A stretch of DNA of 64,000 bases from Paroedura picta (GCF_049243985.1 NC_135381.1:26770345-26834344); one strand, 5' to 3'. Shown: positions 11,504 through 24,163, counted from the first letter of the stretch. Numbers and translations are program-made. Notes: generated from the letters alone by a model not told the origin.

Positions 11504-12539
11504 ACAGAGAGTTGCTTGGCTGTTTTTTCCCTCCAGCAGCAAGGCCAGCTACAGCAATATTTTGTGAGAAGGGGCTTTTCTGTGGCCTCCCTGTCAGCCA
11601 TTTGGCAGAAGGGGAAAGCCCCCCCCCGCCCCAAAGCAAAGCACAAGTACACCCGCAGACTCCTCTGCGTTGCTCCCGGAAATACCTCCCTCCCCTCAGT
11701 CAGGGGCTCTTGCTCCGCAAGCCTGAAGGGAGGAGGGGAAGGAGCATATTCATCAGCCTCCTGCCAGCTCTGTCAGTGTTCTGAGGCAAAGTGAAGGAAG
11801 TTACAGTTGGATGCGACAGTTAAGACAGCCCTGGGACGAAAAGGGCTGGTGCAGCCTGTCCAAGTCTCTGTTCTCACCCTTCCGTCAGCAGCCCTACTGA
11901 CTTCCTCTCCCTGCAGTGGTCAGGGGCAGACTGGCAGCGATGTTGCTAGATTGCCCCTGGCTGGGCAGGAGGGCAGGCTGTGTTGCTTTCCTACATGTCC
12001 CAAATCTGGGGGAGCAGGGGGCAGGACCAGTCCATTCTTTGGACCAATTGGAAGGCATTTTGTGGCCCCACACACTCTCCACCCACCTAGGTCTTAGCTT
12101 TTTATCATACAGCGAAGCTGTTCCAAATGGAATCCTGAGCTCTGGAAAATTTTCAAAACTGAGGAACGGAGCAGTTCCAGTGGGGAGACAGGAAGAGATA
12201 GAAGTTTGTCCTGCCTCCCTAGCAACAGCAGTGAGAACCACCCATCAAGAATGGAGCCCTAGAGCCCAGGGAGAAGGACCCTTCACAGTGAGTAAAGCCC
12301 AATGGTCATTCTCTCTCCCCACCCTTTATGCCAGAGCCCAGCCTGTTTTTAAAGCTAACCAGGCATTTTGGGCCAAGGACAAAGCATAACATTAATATCA
12401 GCATCTGCTCCTCAGCTGCTAATCTTAGATAGGGAGGTAGAACATCATGGTCAAGACTTAGTGCCTGGGTAGATACAATGCAGCAGAACACAGGAAACCT
12501 GGGTAAGAATTCTACAGACTCCAAAACTGTATAACGTGA

Positions 12540-15500
12540 CTGGGTATTACACTGGATGATGAATTAATGCATCTTGCAGATTTCCCAATATGAACTTAGT
12601 TCTCAATAGTAAGTCAGTTAAGACAAGCTTAATTCCAGAAGTATTAACCAAGAGGATATTACTTGTCAGTTTAATACATCATAAATTCACATTTAAACAT
12701 AAAATAAATATATTTTATTTTTTTCATAATTAAGTCACCTTTTTTCTGAGCAGTACAAGGTAATCAGAAACATGTCTATAAACTTGGCTTTTTAAAAACT
12801 GGAGAAAGCTTACTAGAAACATCCAGAGTTGTTTTCAGAAATCTATCCATGTGAATTTGACCGATTTATTTTAAATTTATGCTATCAGTCCTTGTACATA
12901 AGTTGCTCAAAAAGAGAAAAGATTAAAAAATTTAATGAGAGAAAATCATATTCCTAAATAACTGGGGGGTTTTGTTTTTGCTTTCAAAAAACTTGTCAGT
13001 CTTAATCTATTTACGTTACCCAGCCATGACTTTGGGAAAGAATAGGCTAATTTGTGTGCTCTCTCCTGGTAGATTTCATTTATATAAATATGAGATCTTC
13101 CTGTTTCATTATTCCAAAAGTGATGGGGCAAGGGAGGAATGAATGGGTCCTAGTCCCACTCCCTTTTTCTTCTCATGAACAGCCAAGAGCCAGTGAATTC
13201 ATGGGATATTGACAGTCATGACAAATTTATCAAGAGCATCTTTTTTCAAGAGGCAACAGACAACTTTAGTTTGCTTGCAGCAATAACAATATCTGAATAA
13301 GGTGTAGTAAATCCATTGTCAGGTTTTTATTTAAAAGGAAAAACTCAGTTCCAAAGAAAGTTTTTTGTATTTGCACAAATCTAGTGTGGTCCTTGTTGTT
13401 TCAAGGGCTGGGGTTAACTTGCGGTGTATTCTCCTTCCACTTGGGTCCCTTCACTGGGGGGATGACTCATCCCCAAACTTACCCTGTGATTAAAAAACAT
13501 GGATTGTAGAGAAATTATGCCCTGAACAGCTGTACACAAACCCCATTAAGTCTGAATCCATATTCCACAGGGTCAATGTTCACATACTGTTCATAGAGTA
13601 GTAGGGCTATAGCATTTTCTTGTTTACAGTTGTGAAATGAATGCAAGGCTCTCCACTGGAAAGAATACTATTATTTTAAGTATTACTATTTTGAGATTAT
13701 ACATGTGTGCGCACATGCTCAAACTGGTTTTAAAAAAGGACCCACAGGAAAAATATTGGTGACATATATCACTAGAGTTGCAGAATGAGGTTTCCTATAA
13801 AATGTATTTAAGTAAACAGTAAAAAAAATCCAGAACAAAAAGCAACCAAGTTTCGTCGTCGTCCCCCCAAAAAGGGGGGGGGGAAGGGAGTTCAGATCAA
13901 AACACTAGGGAAGAAGCGTTTGCAAGGAATCATTTTGAAGGAGTGAGCTTAGAGATCCTTGGAAATATTTATCACTGACCACTTTTTAACATTAAACAGA
14001 GGCTGCTTGCATACTGTGCCTCATTACCACTTTATTAGAGTGTAATTTTAAAATATGGATGGTGTTACCAGGGAATGTATATCATGAAAGTTATTGTAAC
14101 ACGTAATAAATAAGACATGTTAAAATTAAAGCAGAAATCATGCAGTTTTTAAAATTTAGTTAAAATATGTCACTGTTTCCATCTCCATATGGAATAGTAT
14201 TTTGCAACATGGTTAGTCACCTGGTAACTAGTAATATTGCTTGTGGGTTTCAGTACTACCTACTCATGAGTAGGCTACTCCAATCAGGTTATCTGCAAAA
14301 TATAGCCATGGATTATATCAGCAGCAACATACCTTTTTCCAGGTTTCCACACAAATGTTAAGCAATAACTGAATAATTATGGTCTAATTTTATTGTTTTA
14401 ACTATGCCAATAAAGGTAAAGGTACTGACCGGTAACTAAATAAGAACTTCCGTAGCTCAGATTTGTAAAGGCCTATGGCTGCACAATAAACTTGATAATC
14501 TAGTCATAATTTAGAAGGTTACTTACATGAAGGTCAAAATACAAACCAGCACTAAAGAAAATTTCAAACTCTCTTCCAATGTTCAAAAGTTTTTTTCAGA
14601 TCATTCCCCAATCAGTATTCCAGAACTATTAAACCCAACAGAAGCAGAACAAAATATAATGAGACTGTCAAGAACAGGAGTTCCTCCAATTTTTTAGACC
14701 TAATTGGAGGAGGAGTAATCCAGTCTATGAAATTTGTGAACCAATTAAGCATGGAGCTGTTTTGGCAAACTGGCATGGTTCTTCTCACTGGTTTTCAACA
14801 AACAAAACATATACCAACTGTGACTGTAGAGAAGTTCTACTAAGTTGCTGCAAACAAAACACACATAGCTTGACAATGACTGAGATGTACACTAAGGGGC
14901 AGCAGACTTAGGTGGAATAATAGAGGAGCACAGCCTTGGAACCGTAATAACTATTTGGGCCTAGTCACACACTGCATTTAAAAAAAACCAACGGAGGCTG
15001 GCAATAAGAGAATGAGACCAACAAACAAAATCTGGCAAAAGTCATATACTAGCCAACCCAATGTGTGTCTCAAATGACAAAGTGTGCAGTTAGTTATAAA
15101 TGTTACTTTTCTGTCTTAGATACCATGTGTGTGTTTTTTTCTCCTGCACCCTCAGTCCTTTCCTCTTACTAAGGCAGCACTTTCTTGAATCTTTCAGTCT
15201 TCACTGTACAATGAACTACAGAGCAGAACCCAGAGATCCGCAGTTTTTCACAAACTCAGTGGGGACTGTTCATTTTGCTCAGTCCAAACCTCTAACAAAT
15301 TCTTCACAATGACTTACATCATGCACTTCGGTAATATGTTTTTGGTCATTAGTTGTAGGCATCAAAACCACCAAGAATGATTTTGCCACCTATTTTACCA
15401 AGCAGTTATTTAGAGCTATCCTAGCTTTCCCAGCATGCAAACAAAGGAGCCCACGCAAACACCTCTATCACGGTATGATTAGCTTTACAGTTAAGTTTTC

Positions 15501-15643
15501 AAAAGGTTGTATAAAAAGACCCATCTTGATCTTCCACCTTCAAGTTTCAACATCCCCACTGTCCTCCAAACTGGTGAAATTAGCATCTTCTTCCAAGTTC
15601 TGCTCCACGGAAAGAGTCAGGGCATTGATTTGTCTGAACTATT
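12540..15643 (-). other. AKAP17B: Probable AKAP17B 3'UTR and 3' flank
   Basis: About 3 kb, mostly unique and AT-rich, with no clear transposon, just downstream of the AKAP17B stop. On the - strand, AATAAA hexamers occur at 14393-14388, 14036-14031, 13331-13326, 12870-12865 and 12719-12714, so the 3'UTR may be long with several ends. The lack of repeats, when nearly every other noncoding kilobase here has one, fits transcribed constrained sequence, but that is inference. Confidence 0.4.
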
Positions 15644-15708
15644 TCAACAGGAAACAAAGGCCATTCCATCAGAATCCGTTTCCACTTCTCTTCTTAACAG
15701 AAAGTTCC
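15644..15708 (-). CDS. AKAP17B: AKAP17B terminal coding exon (predicted)
   Basis: 65 bp predicted from a strong acceptor 'ttttcccgtcttcag|GG' whose phase fits the upstream CAG|gtaagg donor. The split codon is Gly, then [20 protein letters not shown] and TGA at 15646-15644. Two other acceptors lie close by on the same strand and would give different short tails. I chose this one for its polypyrimidine tract, phase match and acidic, plausible C-terminus. A transcript is needed to settle it. Confidence 0.55.
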
Positions 15709-18700
15709 CTGAAGACGGGAAAAGAGCTGCAGCAGAATCTCAAGGCTCAGGAATGCCCAATTTACAGTACCTGCTCATCCAAAAGGAGCTTGCAGAACTG
15801 AAAGCTGTTCCACCCTTATATGCCCAGTGTCCTGTGTCATCATCTACTTGTACATTCCACTATTTCTATTATCTCCCTGAGCTCACCTAACAATTACCTT
15901 TTTGCTTTGACTTTGCAAGCTCTCAGCTGCCCCTCAGTTTCACGCCATCTCTCACCCATCACACTGATGTCTGCTTTCCCCTTACCTGTCTGTTGGTGGA
16001 GTTCTTGAAGCTGAAAGTCACTCCTATGAACATCTTTTGCTTTTACCTCTTCTGCCCTGGCATGGAATGTTTTGCATTTCATTTTGTGGTGTAAAATCTT
16101 GCTACATCTTCTCTGTATCTTGCTGAGAGACTCCAGTTCACCACAATGATTCGCTTCAAGGAATCGGGGCTCACTGTCATGCAGAAATTTATCGGAGGAA
16201 TTTTTCTTCTTTCTCTTCTTCCTGCTGGCTTGTTCCTCTTCACTGGACAAGCACCTGGATTTCTGCCTTTCATGTCTTAATTTACTGCTGGATCTCCTGA
16301 ATGTTGTCTTAAGCCTTTGCTTGGGATGCTTTGTTAAGTCAAAGCACTCAGAGTTTGTACAAAATCTGCGTTTGCTGCAATCACCATTTTGGACACAAAT
16401 CAACAATTCTCTTGCTTGTTCCTGGGTGTGAGGCCAGGCCTTGCAGCTACTTCTGCAACCCCCATTCCTTCTCTCCATTTTGCTTTGTGACTCATCAAAT
16501 GCCTCACTAAAATATTCAGAATCACTGCTGATCTCTTCCAATAAATCCTTCAATTTATAAACACGTCCAAATGGCTTGATTGGTGGTAAAATTTTCATTT
16601 CCATATTCTCTTCTTGGGACCTGTTATCACAGATAGTACTGGTGCTTACTAGAAAAGGACTATTAAGTTCATCACACGGTAGCCTATGGCTCACTTCACC
16701 CAGTGAATCCCTACACCACACCAGACATTGATCAGTGAACTCTCTAGTACAGGCCTGACTTTTAGGCACATTTTCTATTGGCTCAGGTTCCCCGTCTACT
16801 ACTTTCCACACGTAGCTATTGGAATCTTGAAAGTCTCTCTCATGGAGGTCTGGTACAAAACTCACTTCTGTAAGACACTGTCCATCTTTGTTTTTCAGGC
16901 TGACCTGGAAGTCATTCCCATTATGGGATACCACCCTCTGCCACCAAGACTCAGTCCCTGTGTTTTGCATCACCGGACAGATTCGTGCATATCTTGGGGT
17001 TTGGTAGTAGTTAAGTAAATAGTGTATGAATTCCTCTGTTTCATAAATCTTTTGCTTCTTGCAGTTTCCTGCACTAGAGCCTCTGGAGGAGCACCCCAAG
17101 TCCAGGCTTTGACAGTCCTCTCTGGTGGGACATTTTTTGATTTTGCAGTCTTGAGTGACTGTAACTTGCAACAAGCCATAGTCCTGAAAGCAGTCTCTAG
17201 TCTTGTTCGTTAAGAGTCCACTAACTGGTCTTGCCACTGGCTCATTCAAAATAGTTCTCACAAGGTGACCAGGTGATCCAGGCAAGCCAACTGAAACATA
17301 TTGTTCCTCCTCTTCAGTATAGTCATTTTCTAATTGGATTAACTGATGTGGGGGCTCTCTCTCATCCTTTACTTCTTTGCACCCAAGGCTACTAGAGCAG
17401 GACTTCTCTTTTAGCACATTTTGTATCTGAGGTGAAGGAAAGCAATCCTCCCTTTCATTTTCACTTTCCAACAGAGGCTCCCTTATTTGCCTGGATGATA
17501 GCACTAAATCCTTCAAAATAAAATTAGAGACACAGAATTACAACAAAATGAACAAGCAACACCATCATAAAGTAAACAACTGAGAGAAGACTAGTTTAAG
17601 AAAAGTTTATAATGCTGTTGCAGTCTCCCCGTTTGTGGGCTTTCCCTAGAGGTAGTTGGTTGACTGCTGTGTGAATACAATGCCGCACACACAGAATGGG
17701 CTTTTGCCTGATCCAGCATGACTGATGTTCTTAAATCTTATGGAATTTGGGACTTGCCCCAAGATCTTCTGGTGCTAGAGGCAGAAAATCCAAATAATAC
17801 TTCTGCCCAATTAACAGAGTAGTATCCATTTTGAAGAAAACATGGCTAAACAGGAGCAGTGTAAAAGTGCAGCTGTGCTCATGCACAACTCCTGGTCCTT
17901 CCTTTCCTTTCCGTGTTTCCCAAGTCAAGCATATACAGGAAAGCTTCCCAGCAGATAGTGCCCCATGGGTCAATGTCTCCTGGTCCCAGTACACATACCA
18001 GGAGGTAAGAAATGGAACCTTCCAGGATGACCGAACAACCCTTGGGAACTGCTTTCCCATCAGGTAGCCCAATTTCTCTGTTAGGAAAAGTATATTTATT
18101 GCCAGTTCACTCTAAAGGAATAATATTTAAAAACTAATGAAATCACATTGAGTAACTTGGATTGCCCCTCAAGGGCTGTGGTTTTGCGGTTTCTATCACA
18201 TGTAACAATTACATATTTCAACATCAAGTTTCAATTACTATGGATTATTATCCTGGCATAATGAATCCTAATGTGGGTTACTGAGTTCCCTATGGGAATG
18301 GGAACTTCTATAATCAGAAAAAATTCTACCAGAGTTTCTATGATCTCTTATCACAGGAAATGAGAGAGAGAAAGAGAGAGAGTAATCAAAAGCTCTGGAT
18401 CTTGCCAAGGGCTCTCTAGCAATGCTCTATTTACCTCTTGAACTCACAGCAGCCATAGACAAGCCATCAAAATGGGATGCTTTGGACATGGATAAAGTCT
18501 CTTCTTATATGTGCCTATATAATTGTCCATGACAAAGATGTTTAGAACTTAGAATATTTTTAAAAATATTCTTACTTTTATTTGGTTTAACAGCACTGTA
18601 AGCAGCCTGATAGACTCCACTCTTCTCTGAGCTAGAAGGTATTTCCTCTCTTCCCATTCAGGCATATTCTCTGGCCACAGCTCTTCTTCAGCTGTTACCT

Positions 18701-21700
18701 TCTGTTGCTTTCTTGGGCGTTTTTCATCCCGATCTATCTGTCTTTTTTCTCGTCTCTTGATCTTAGACTTCCTCTTTCCTTCTCCAACTTTTTTTTCATC
18801 ACCACCATCATCACGTCTTTTTCTAGGCAATTATTAATATGGGACAATTTAGATGAAAAATCATGTCAGATATTTTTAACCCTTGGAGGGCAGGAGAGAT
18901 TATTTTCTGTAAAGATGTCAATATTAAGTACGGTCCCTCTTAGAATCTATTTGTGATTTCACACAAGAGGCTAGCAGTTCTTAGAAATGTCTGTTTCAAG
19001 TCAAAAGATCAATGGAAAATATTTTATGATATCCTCAGTTTCTCGCTTGAAATGTCTCGTACTCCTAAAACTTCCACAATATTAGATCTAAAGTCATGCA
19101 ACTGCAGCATCAACTCTCTCATAATTACATGCATGTTCAGTCAAAATACTATTAATGGACATGAACACATTTGTGGGTACACTGCAGTGAATACAGAATT
19201 TGACTCTTCTCTTCCCAGATGAGCTACTGACTGAGTTTTTCACTTTGGTTTCACAGTTGTGCTGATGTCCTTACCACCATCCAACAAATCTCCCACATTT
19301 TAATTTTGACTCAGAGAATGGTCTGCAGTTCTAGTCAGGTTTGGCCTTGTAAACTGCCTGGAAGGGAGATCTTCTGGGAATCATATGTAAGCAGCTCTCA
19401 GCATTTCTGAAGAACAACAAGGAATAATGTGATATTTCCTATTAAACAGACCAATAATCCAGAAACCAAGGAGCTAAGGTGTGCTACTATGCTGTGAGAG
19501 AACTGGCAGTATGCCTTAATAAGCTAATTCAAATTACCTACCCAGAGAAGGCTTCCTACTTTATCTCTGTATGACTCAGTGTTCTGGCAGCCTCTGCTGG
19601 GATAGGTAGTTCTCTGCATTGGGCACGATCTAATAATTCTGCCAGTGAGTCCACAGAGAGGCTGTCAGATGCATTTCTGTACAAGTCACTGCTCTGAGAT
19701 AGTTGCCTTCCAATCAGAGAATAGTACAAAATATCATCAAGTGGGATCTTCTGAAGTTAGTTACTACTTGCACACACTCTAAAAGTAAATCTTCTAGTGT
19801 ATATGAGTTTTAATTGGAGGGAGCACACTTCAACTATAAAAAGTCTGCCCACAGTAAGGTTTCCATAGAAATAGAACAATCCTGAAGAATATAAATTGTG
19901 TTTCTATTAATTTGCTAGAAGGTAATTAAGAATATGCAACACCACTTTAAGTAGGTGTTTGGAAATCCCAGAGCTATAGAGATCTACATTTTATTATTTT
20001 TAAAAGGGTGGGGGGGGAAGAAATCCTGCAGGTGCTAAATATGTTGCAAAAAATTTAATCCAAAGTTCCAATGTCTGTTTTTACCATAACAACTTTTGTT
20101 CCAAATATAACAAGAGTAGGTGGAACCCAGACCTCCCTACAGAACTAAAACATTGGCTCAGGTGTACTTGGTGCTCAGGTGTACTCTGGCACTGGAGAAG
20201 CTCTCTTGAGAACTAAAGAAGGTTGAAAAAACAATTAGGGACATGCATTTACATTTGGACTCAGCAACCAACACTGGAACCCAAACTACAACATATACTT
20301 TCTCAGAAATTAATTTTGCTTTAAGGCAAATGTAATACTGCCATATGGAACTGCAACAGCAAGACGCAAAGTGAATTACTAACAAGATTCTAAGCAACTA
20401 CACTTTGCCATCCATCCTCATCTTATCTCCATATTTACAACTGATTGCCTTCTCAATTAGAGCTTAGGGTTAAAAATATATACTGCCCATTCACCATAGT
20501 CAACCACTTGTTGGTTAATGATTAGGTAAAGGCCATTGACAAATTTTAGCACTGCCGAATTATTCAGTAAATTACACAGGCAACAGTTAAAATGTTAACA
20601 AAGACATTATATTATTGTTTATGTCAGAGACAGGATAAAATTAAGGCAGAATTTGAAGCCATGCTGAATTTTTGGCTAGACAAGTAAGAATCAGCCAGAA
20701 GGCAACCATACATCCAAACCAAACAGAATTTAATTCTGGGTACAGGAATCAAATTCTTGACAGCTTTCATATTTTAAATAGTAGTCGTAAATTTCCTTAT
20801 GGCTGCAAAAGTATGCTCTCTGTAGGCAAATCTGTCAGAATCTCAGAAACCACCACATTGGATTTAAAAAAATTAAAGTAGCTGGAGGCAAGGCTGCAGT
20901 GCCCTGCAGACCTTACAGCCACTCCCAAGGACTTGCAAATGCAATATAAATTAGGCAGAGCAGTAAAAACAGGGCAATTTATGCACATTTATTCAACTCA
21001 TCTTGTCTGGGTACAGCATTTGAATATAATTTTATTTTTTATTTTTCTACATGTTGTTCATGCATCCTTGGGTATTTTTTGCTTCTCTCAGTGAACCTTT
21101 AAGAAATCAAGTTCCTCACCTTTCAGTATCTCTCTGCCCCCTGTTTTTCTCCCTCTTTCTTTCTCGCTCTAGCCCTTGCAGGGTTAATCGTTCCAGGTTC
21201 CTCTGGTTTATAGCACTCTCACTGAAATGATTGGCAGTATCAGCTGATACCTGTTTCAAAATAAAGAGAACACAAATGTAGCATTGCTCACTCCCTCAGG
21301 CAAAGCTCACAGAGTCTACAGATCCAGCCTCAAACTTGTAAACAGTGGTCCTTCTGTCCTTCAGACCATTTTGACTCGGGTATACCCAGTGCAGACCTTT
21401 CCAAGAAGCCCAATGCAGAGAGTATGCCCGACTGCTGGTAGATTCATTCTCTTCTTCCACTCAATTCTATCAAAACAATAAAATCCAGCTGCTTTCAAAA
21501 GAGTCAATTTTATATGTCCCAATGAGAAATAAATAGCAGTGACCATGAAACAGCAATGATGTATGCATGAATCCAAATGGCATCATGCTCCAACACAAAT
21601 ATTTCCACCCATTTAATTCTCAGCAAATCCAAGTTATAAAATGGAAAGTTTCCACTAGAAGACTAATTGAAAAGAATAAAGATGGCCCATGCCTTAAAAA

Positions 21701-23347
21701 GGTGGTTTACCCTTGAATTCTAAACATGAATCTTTAGGATGTTTCTGTATTATTTCAGATAACTTATGCTACAATATGATCCAGAGCTAGATTAACTTTT
21801 ATGCACCACCACAATTCCAGAAGGCAAAAACCATAAAAAATTAGTTTTCCAGATTAGTCATTTGATATGATTGAAAACTCCTTCTTAAGATTGTTAAGGA
21901 AATTAAACTTACATTAATAAAATCCAAGTTATACAAGTAGCACTCATATGAACAGGGTCAAACTGCCTTAAACATCTTTGTGGAGTCATCAGCACTTTAT
22001 AAACTCTTTTTAAAAATCTTTATTTTATAATCAATTACAATGCATTTTCTATCTTAGAAACTCTCTGGAGGAGGGGACCTGTTGATGTCACCCTAGGTAA
22101 CTTTGTAAAGCACCAGCTAAAATGATATCACAGTATAAAAGAAAAAATACAAAGGCAAATTATTTATATGATTAAACATGACTATCAGAAAGCCTACCAT
22201 TTGGATATGCTAAGTAAAGGTATATTTTAAGGGACTGCATAATGCAAGAATAATTTCTAATAACCAATTAAACTTTCAATACATAGGAATAGGCACTCCA
22301 TGCAAGAAAGACCAAATTCAACAAATCCTCACAAGACTGTGAAACTCTATAAATCTTTAGAAGAGTGTGAAAGCAAAATTATTGTCATGCCAGACTAACT
22401 GAGGTACAAGGTTTCATGAAGAACTACTTCAACATCACCTTGTACTTGATAACATGTACTCTAATCCAAGAAAACTTATGCTACAATATGATACCCTTTA
22501 AAGTGGTAAGAGACAATATTGCTTTTGTTGCAACAGACCAGCACAACTACCCTTCTGGAACCTACATGATGTTTCTTACCTTAATATTACATGCCAGAGC
22601 TTTTCCGTCATCCCCTTTAAACATCAGCTTCATTCCCTTAAAGGTCTCCATAGCTTTTGCAAAAGCTGTGGACTCCTGGTACTGGACATAAGCTTCAAAT
22701 GTTCGCAGGCCACGAAAAATGAAATTATTAATGTTTCCTCCCACCATTTCTTGCCTATAAGGATCAAGCATGGGGATATCTACATTCTTGATCTTTCCAA
22801 AACTTTCAAACACTGCTTTTAAAATATCTTCGCTTGGTGTTTCACTACCTGAGCCTCTTAGGGCAAACCATATGCATGGCAATCCTTCCAAATGGATGCA
22901 GTTGAGAACATCACTGCTTTGCTCAGCAAGATCTTCCTCCATCATTTCTCTATCAGTCAAAATGGCTTCTGACTCCTGAGGAGTTGGTAAATCAAAAGAA
23001 GCCTCTGTAGCAACCACTTGCAAGTCATCTTTAAAACCATTCAGTTTTATTGTCTTGCCATGGAGCTTCTCCTTAAGGCTATATACCAAATGTTTGGTTT
23101 CTGCCTCTCCCTCAAACCGAATGAAACCTTTAGTTCTTTTTGAAACCTTAACACTGGTGAACTGGTCTGGACAAATCATATTCTTCAGCTTGTCCATCAC
23201 TTCCCATTTAGAGAATGCCTGGGTAGATCCGGTGTGTTCTGGCAGCACCACACTGATTGTTAATTTTGATATTGGCTTAAGATAGAGTTGCTGAGAGGGA
23301 CAGAGCTCCATAGCTTCCGAAGGATCACATACTAGAGTGACAGTCAT
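15644..23347 (-). CDS. AKAP17B: AKAP17B, A-kinase anchoring protein 17B (apparently intact)
   Basis: Five coding exons on the - strand join in phase: 23347-22580, 21250-21120, 18822-18576, 17510-15986 and 15708-15644, giving 911 residues. Residues 1-256 follow AKAP17A (XE7/SFRS17A) closely: SEAMELCP...[77 protein letters not shown] charged Arg/Lys/Glu stretch follows, then the helix [19 protein letters not shown] (about 362-380), equivalent to AKAP17A's LLAQRNLQSIRLIAELL segment linked to PKA anchoring. The ~530-residue C-terminal part is divergent, Cys/Ser-rich, with an acidic EEEEQY patch and a basic RKKRKKK cluster near 812-818. AKAP17A is a nuclear splicing-associated AKAP. The same role here is inferred. 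The human Xq24 copy is a pseudogene as I recall; no stop or frameshift is seen here. The last exon is the least certain part. Confidence 0.88.
15986..17510 (-). CDS. AKAP17B: AKAP17B long coding exon 4
   Basis: 1525 bp, open throughout, encoding residues 383-890. Acceptor 'attttgaag|GAT' (phase 0); donor CAGACAG|gtaagg (phase 1). Reading continues about 30 codons past this donor to a TAA at 15894-15896, so an unspliced ending (..KVKAKR) is an alternative. Visible features: an acidic EEEEQY patch, a motif [14 protein letters not shown] near residue 540, an acidic [10 protein letters not shown] segment near 720, and the basic cluster RKKRKKK near 812-818. AKAP17A has an Arg/Ser-rich C-terminus; this one is basic but not a clear RS domain, which is a real divergence. 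Confidence 0.87.
17625..17740 (+). mobile_element. CR1-like 3' fragment
   Basis: 'gggcttttgcctgatccagcatgactgatgttctta' type ending (shortened here), inside AKAP17B intron 4. Confidence 0.55.
18576..18822 (-). CDS. AKAP17B: AKAP17B coding exon 3, PKA-anchoring helix
   Basis: 247 bp between acceptor 'ataattgcctag|A' and donor AAA|gtaaga (phase 0 out). It encodes a strongly basic region ([34 protein letters not shown]) and then [18 protein letters not shown]. The latter matches the amphipathic helix of AKAP17A next to its EERKLLLAQ motif. Hydrophobic residues fall at i, i+3/4 spacing (L362, V368, I371, L374, L377), as expected for an R-subunit binding helix. Confidence 0.9.
21120..21250 (-). 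CDS. AKAP17B: AKAP17B coding exon 2
   Basis: 131 bp, acceptor 'tttgaaacag|GTATC' and donor AAAG|gtgagg. It encodes [20 protein letters not shown] and then a charged LERERKREK stretch. This aligns with the AKAP17A segment SFDSTKHLSDASIKKRQLER. It leaves two bases (AG) that pair with the next exon's A to make Arg300. The exon is too short to stand out as an ORF and was found by homology and splice phase. Confidence 0.88.
22580..23347 (-). CDS. AKAP17B: AKAP17B coding exon 1
   Basis: 256 codons. The start is the ATG at 23347-23345 ([17 protein letters not shown]), which aligns with the AKAP17A N-terminus. A short 5'UTR (23360-23348) follows an acceptor 'tttttctaaag|GG', so a noncoding exon must lie further upstream. 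The donor is AAG|gtaaga at 22579, after NIK, the same boundary as in AKAP17A. The exon encodes the whole conserved N-terminal domain, including an RRM-like region from about residue 145. On the opposite strand 22770-23285 is open, but only as a shadow. Confidence 0.93.
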
Positions 23348-23945
23348 GGCGTCCAATGCCCTTTAGAAAAATAATTAAAAGGAAGTTATGCTAAAGAGCA
23401 AATAAAGCAAGTTCCTTATGTCCTACATAGTTACAAGGAATAGCTATTTGCCTCCAACGAACATGGTATTCAGTTCTAAGATGGCAATATGCACAGTGCA
23501 TTTATGCCATCAACCTTTCAGGTTGGAAAAAATGCATTCCAGAATTTCTCAAGACTTCTAAAAGGTGAGGCACAGTTCTTTCCAAATTAAGACCAGAGGC
23601 ACTGTCTTCACTTTTCCAGCCACAACCCATGGTTACTTGGAAGTAATTTCATCTTATTTCAATGGGATTTATTGCTGTGAACCTTTTAAAATTACCTTAA
23701 AATAAAGTTCTAAACAGTACATCTGTCACCTAAAAGGAGGACTGGAAAAAATTCCTTATATGCTATCTTAACACCCATAGAATCTCTCACTGAATAATCA
23801 ATGAGTGGCTGAAATTAAATTAAAACTCCTAGCAAGCAGTGTCTGTGAATACTATTAGCAAAAATGTATTTTGAGATGAAAAATACAGCACAGGCAGATA
23901 AATGACTATGCATGCCATGGAATACGACCAAACAAAGCTTTAAAG

Positions 23946-24163
23946 TAAAGTGACCAGATTTTAACATTGGTAAAGCAGGACACCACTGACAGGGGGGGGA
24001 GTTCTTGATTAAAATTTGGTCTATATGGAGCAACAAAAAGTTTCATAGAACGCATAGAATGCAAAAATAGTATTGTAATATATATTTTTTAATTTCAACA
24101 TAAGTACAATTTGCCAGGTACCCCCAAATGTCCCTCCAAAAGTGGAACAATCTGGTCACCTTA
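23946..24163. mobile_element. hAT MITE, TAAGGTGACCAGAT family, copy 1
   Basis: 218 bp with inverted ends TAAAGTGACCAGATT / AATCTGGTCACCTTA and a perfect 8-bp duplication CTTTAAAG on each side (23938-23945, 24164-24171). It is AT-rich inside, with a short G run near the left. It lies in AKAP17B intron 1. Confidence 0.92.

Larger units (their letters stand above)
4200..12540. other. Intergenic region, PGRMC1 to AKAP17B
   Basis: No host exon is recognised. Contents in order: 5'-truncated tRNA-SINE (4497-4624), two palindromic hAT MITEs (5336-5452, 5778-5913), a Penelope-like relic (about 7260-8510), Helitron ends and body (about 9265-10140) carrying a SINE, several copies of the 'gccaacctccaggt' repeat (10.3-11.35 kb) and a hairpin (11388-11503). 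The stretches 5914-7250, 8510-9260 and 11.5-12.5 kb show nothing else I can name. Confidence 0.7.

Noticed and set aside
10284-11784. ORFs of 125-174 codons
   Set aside because: They run through interspersed repeats and a hairpin; no known domain.
15475-15890. Plus-strand ORFs of 108 and 127 codons
   Set aside because: Antisense to the AKAP17B terminal region; no codon or domain signal of their own.
22770-23285. Plus-strand ORFs over AKAP17B coding exon 1
   Set aside because: Antisense shadows of a strongly conserved exon.
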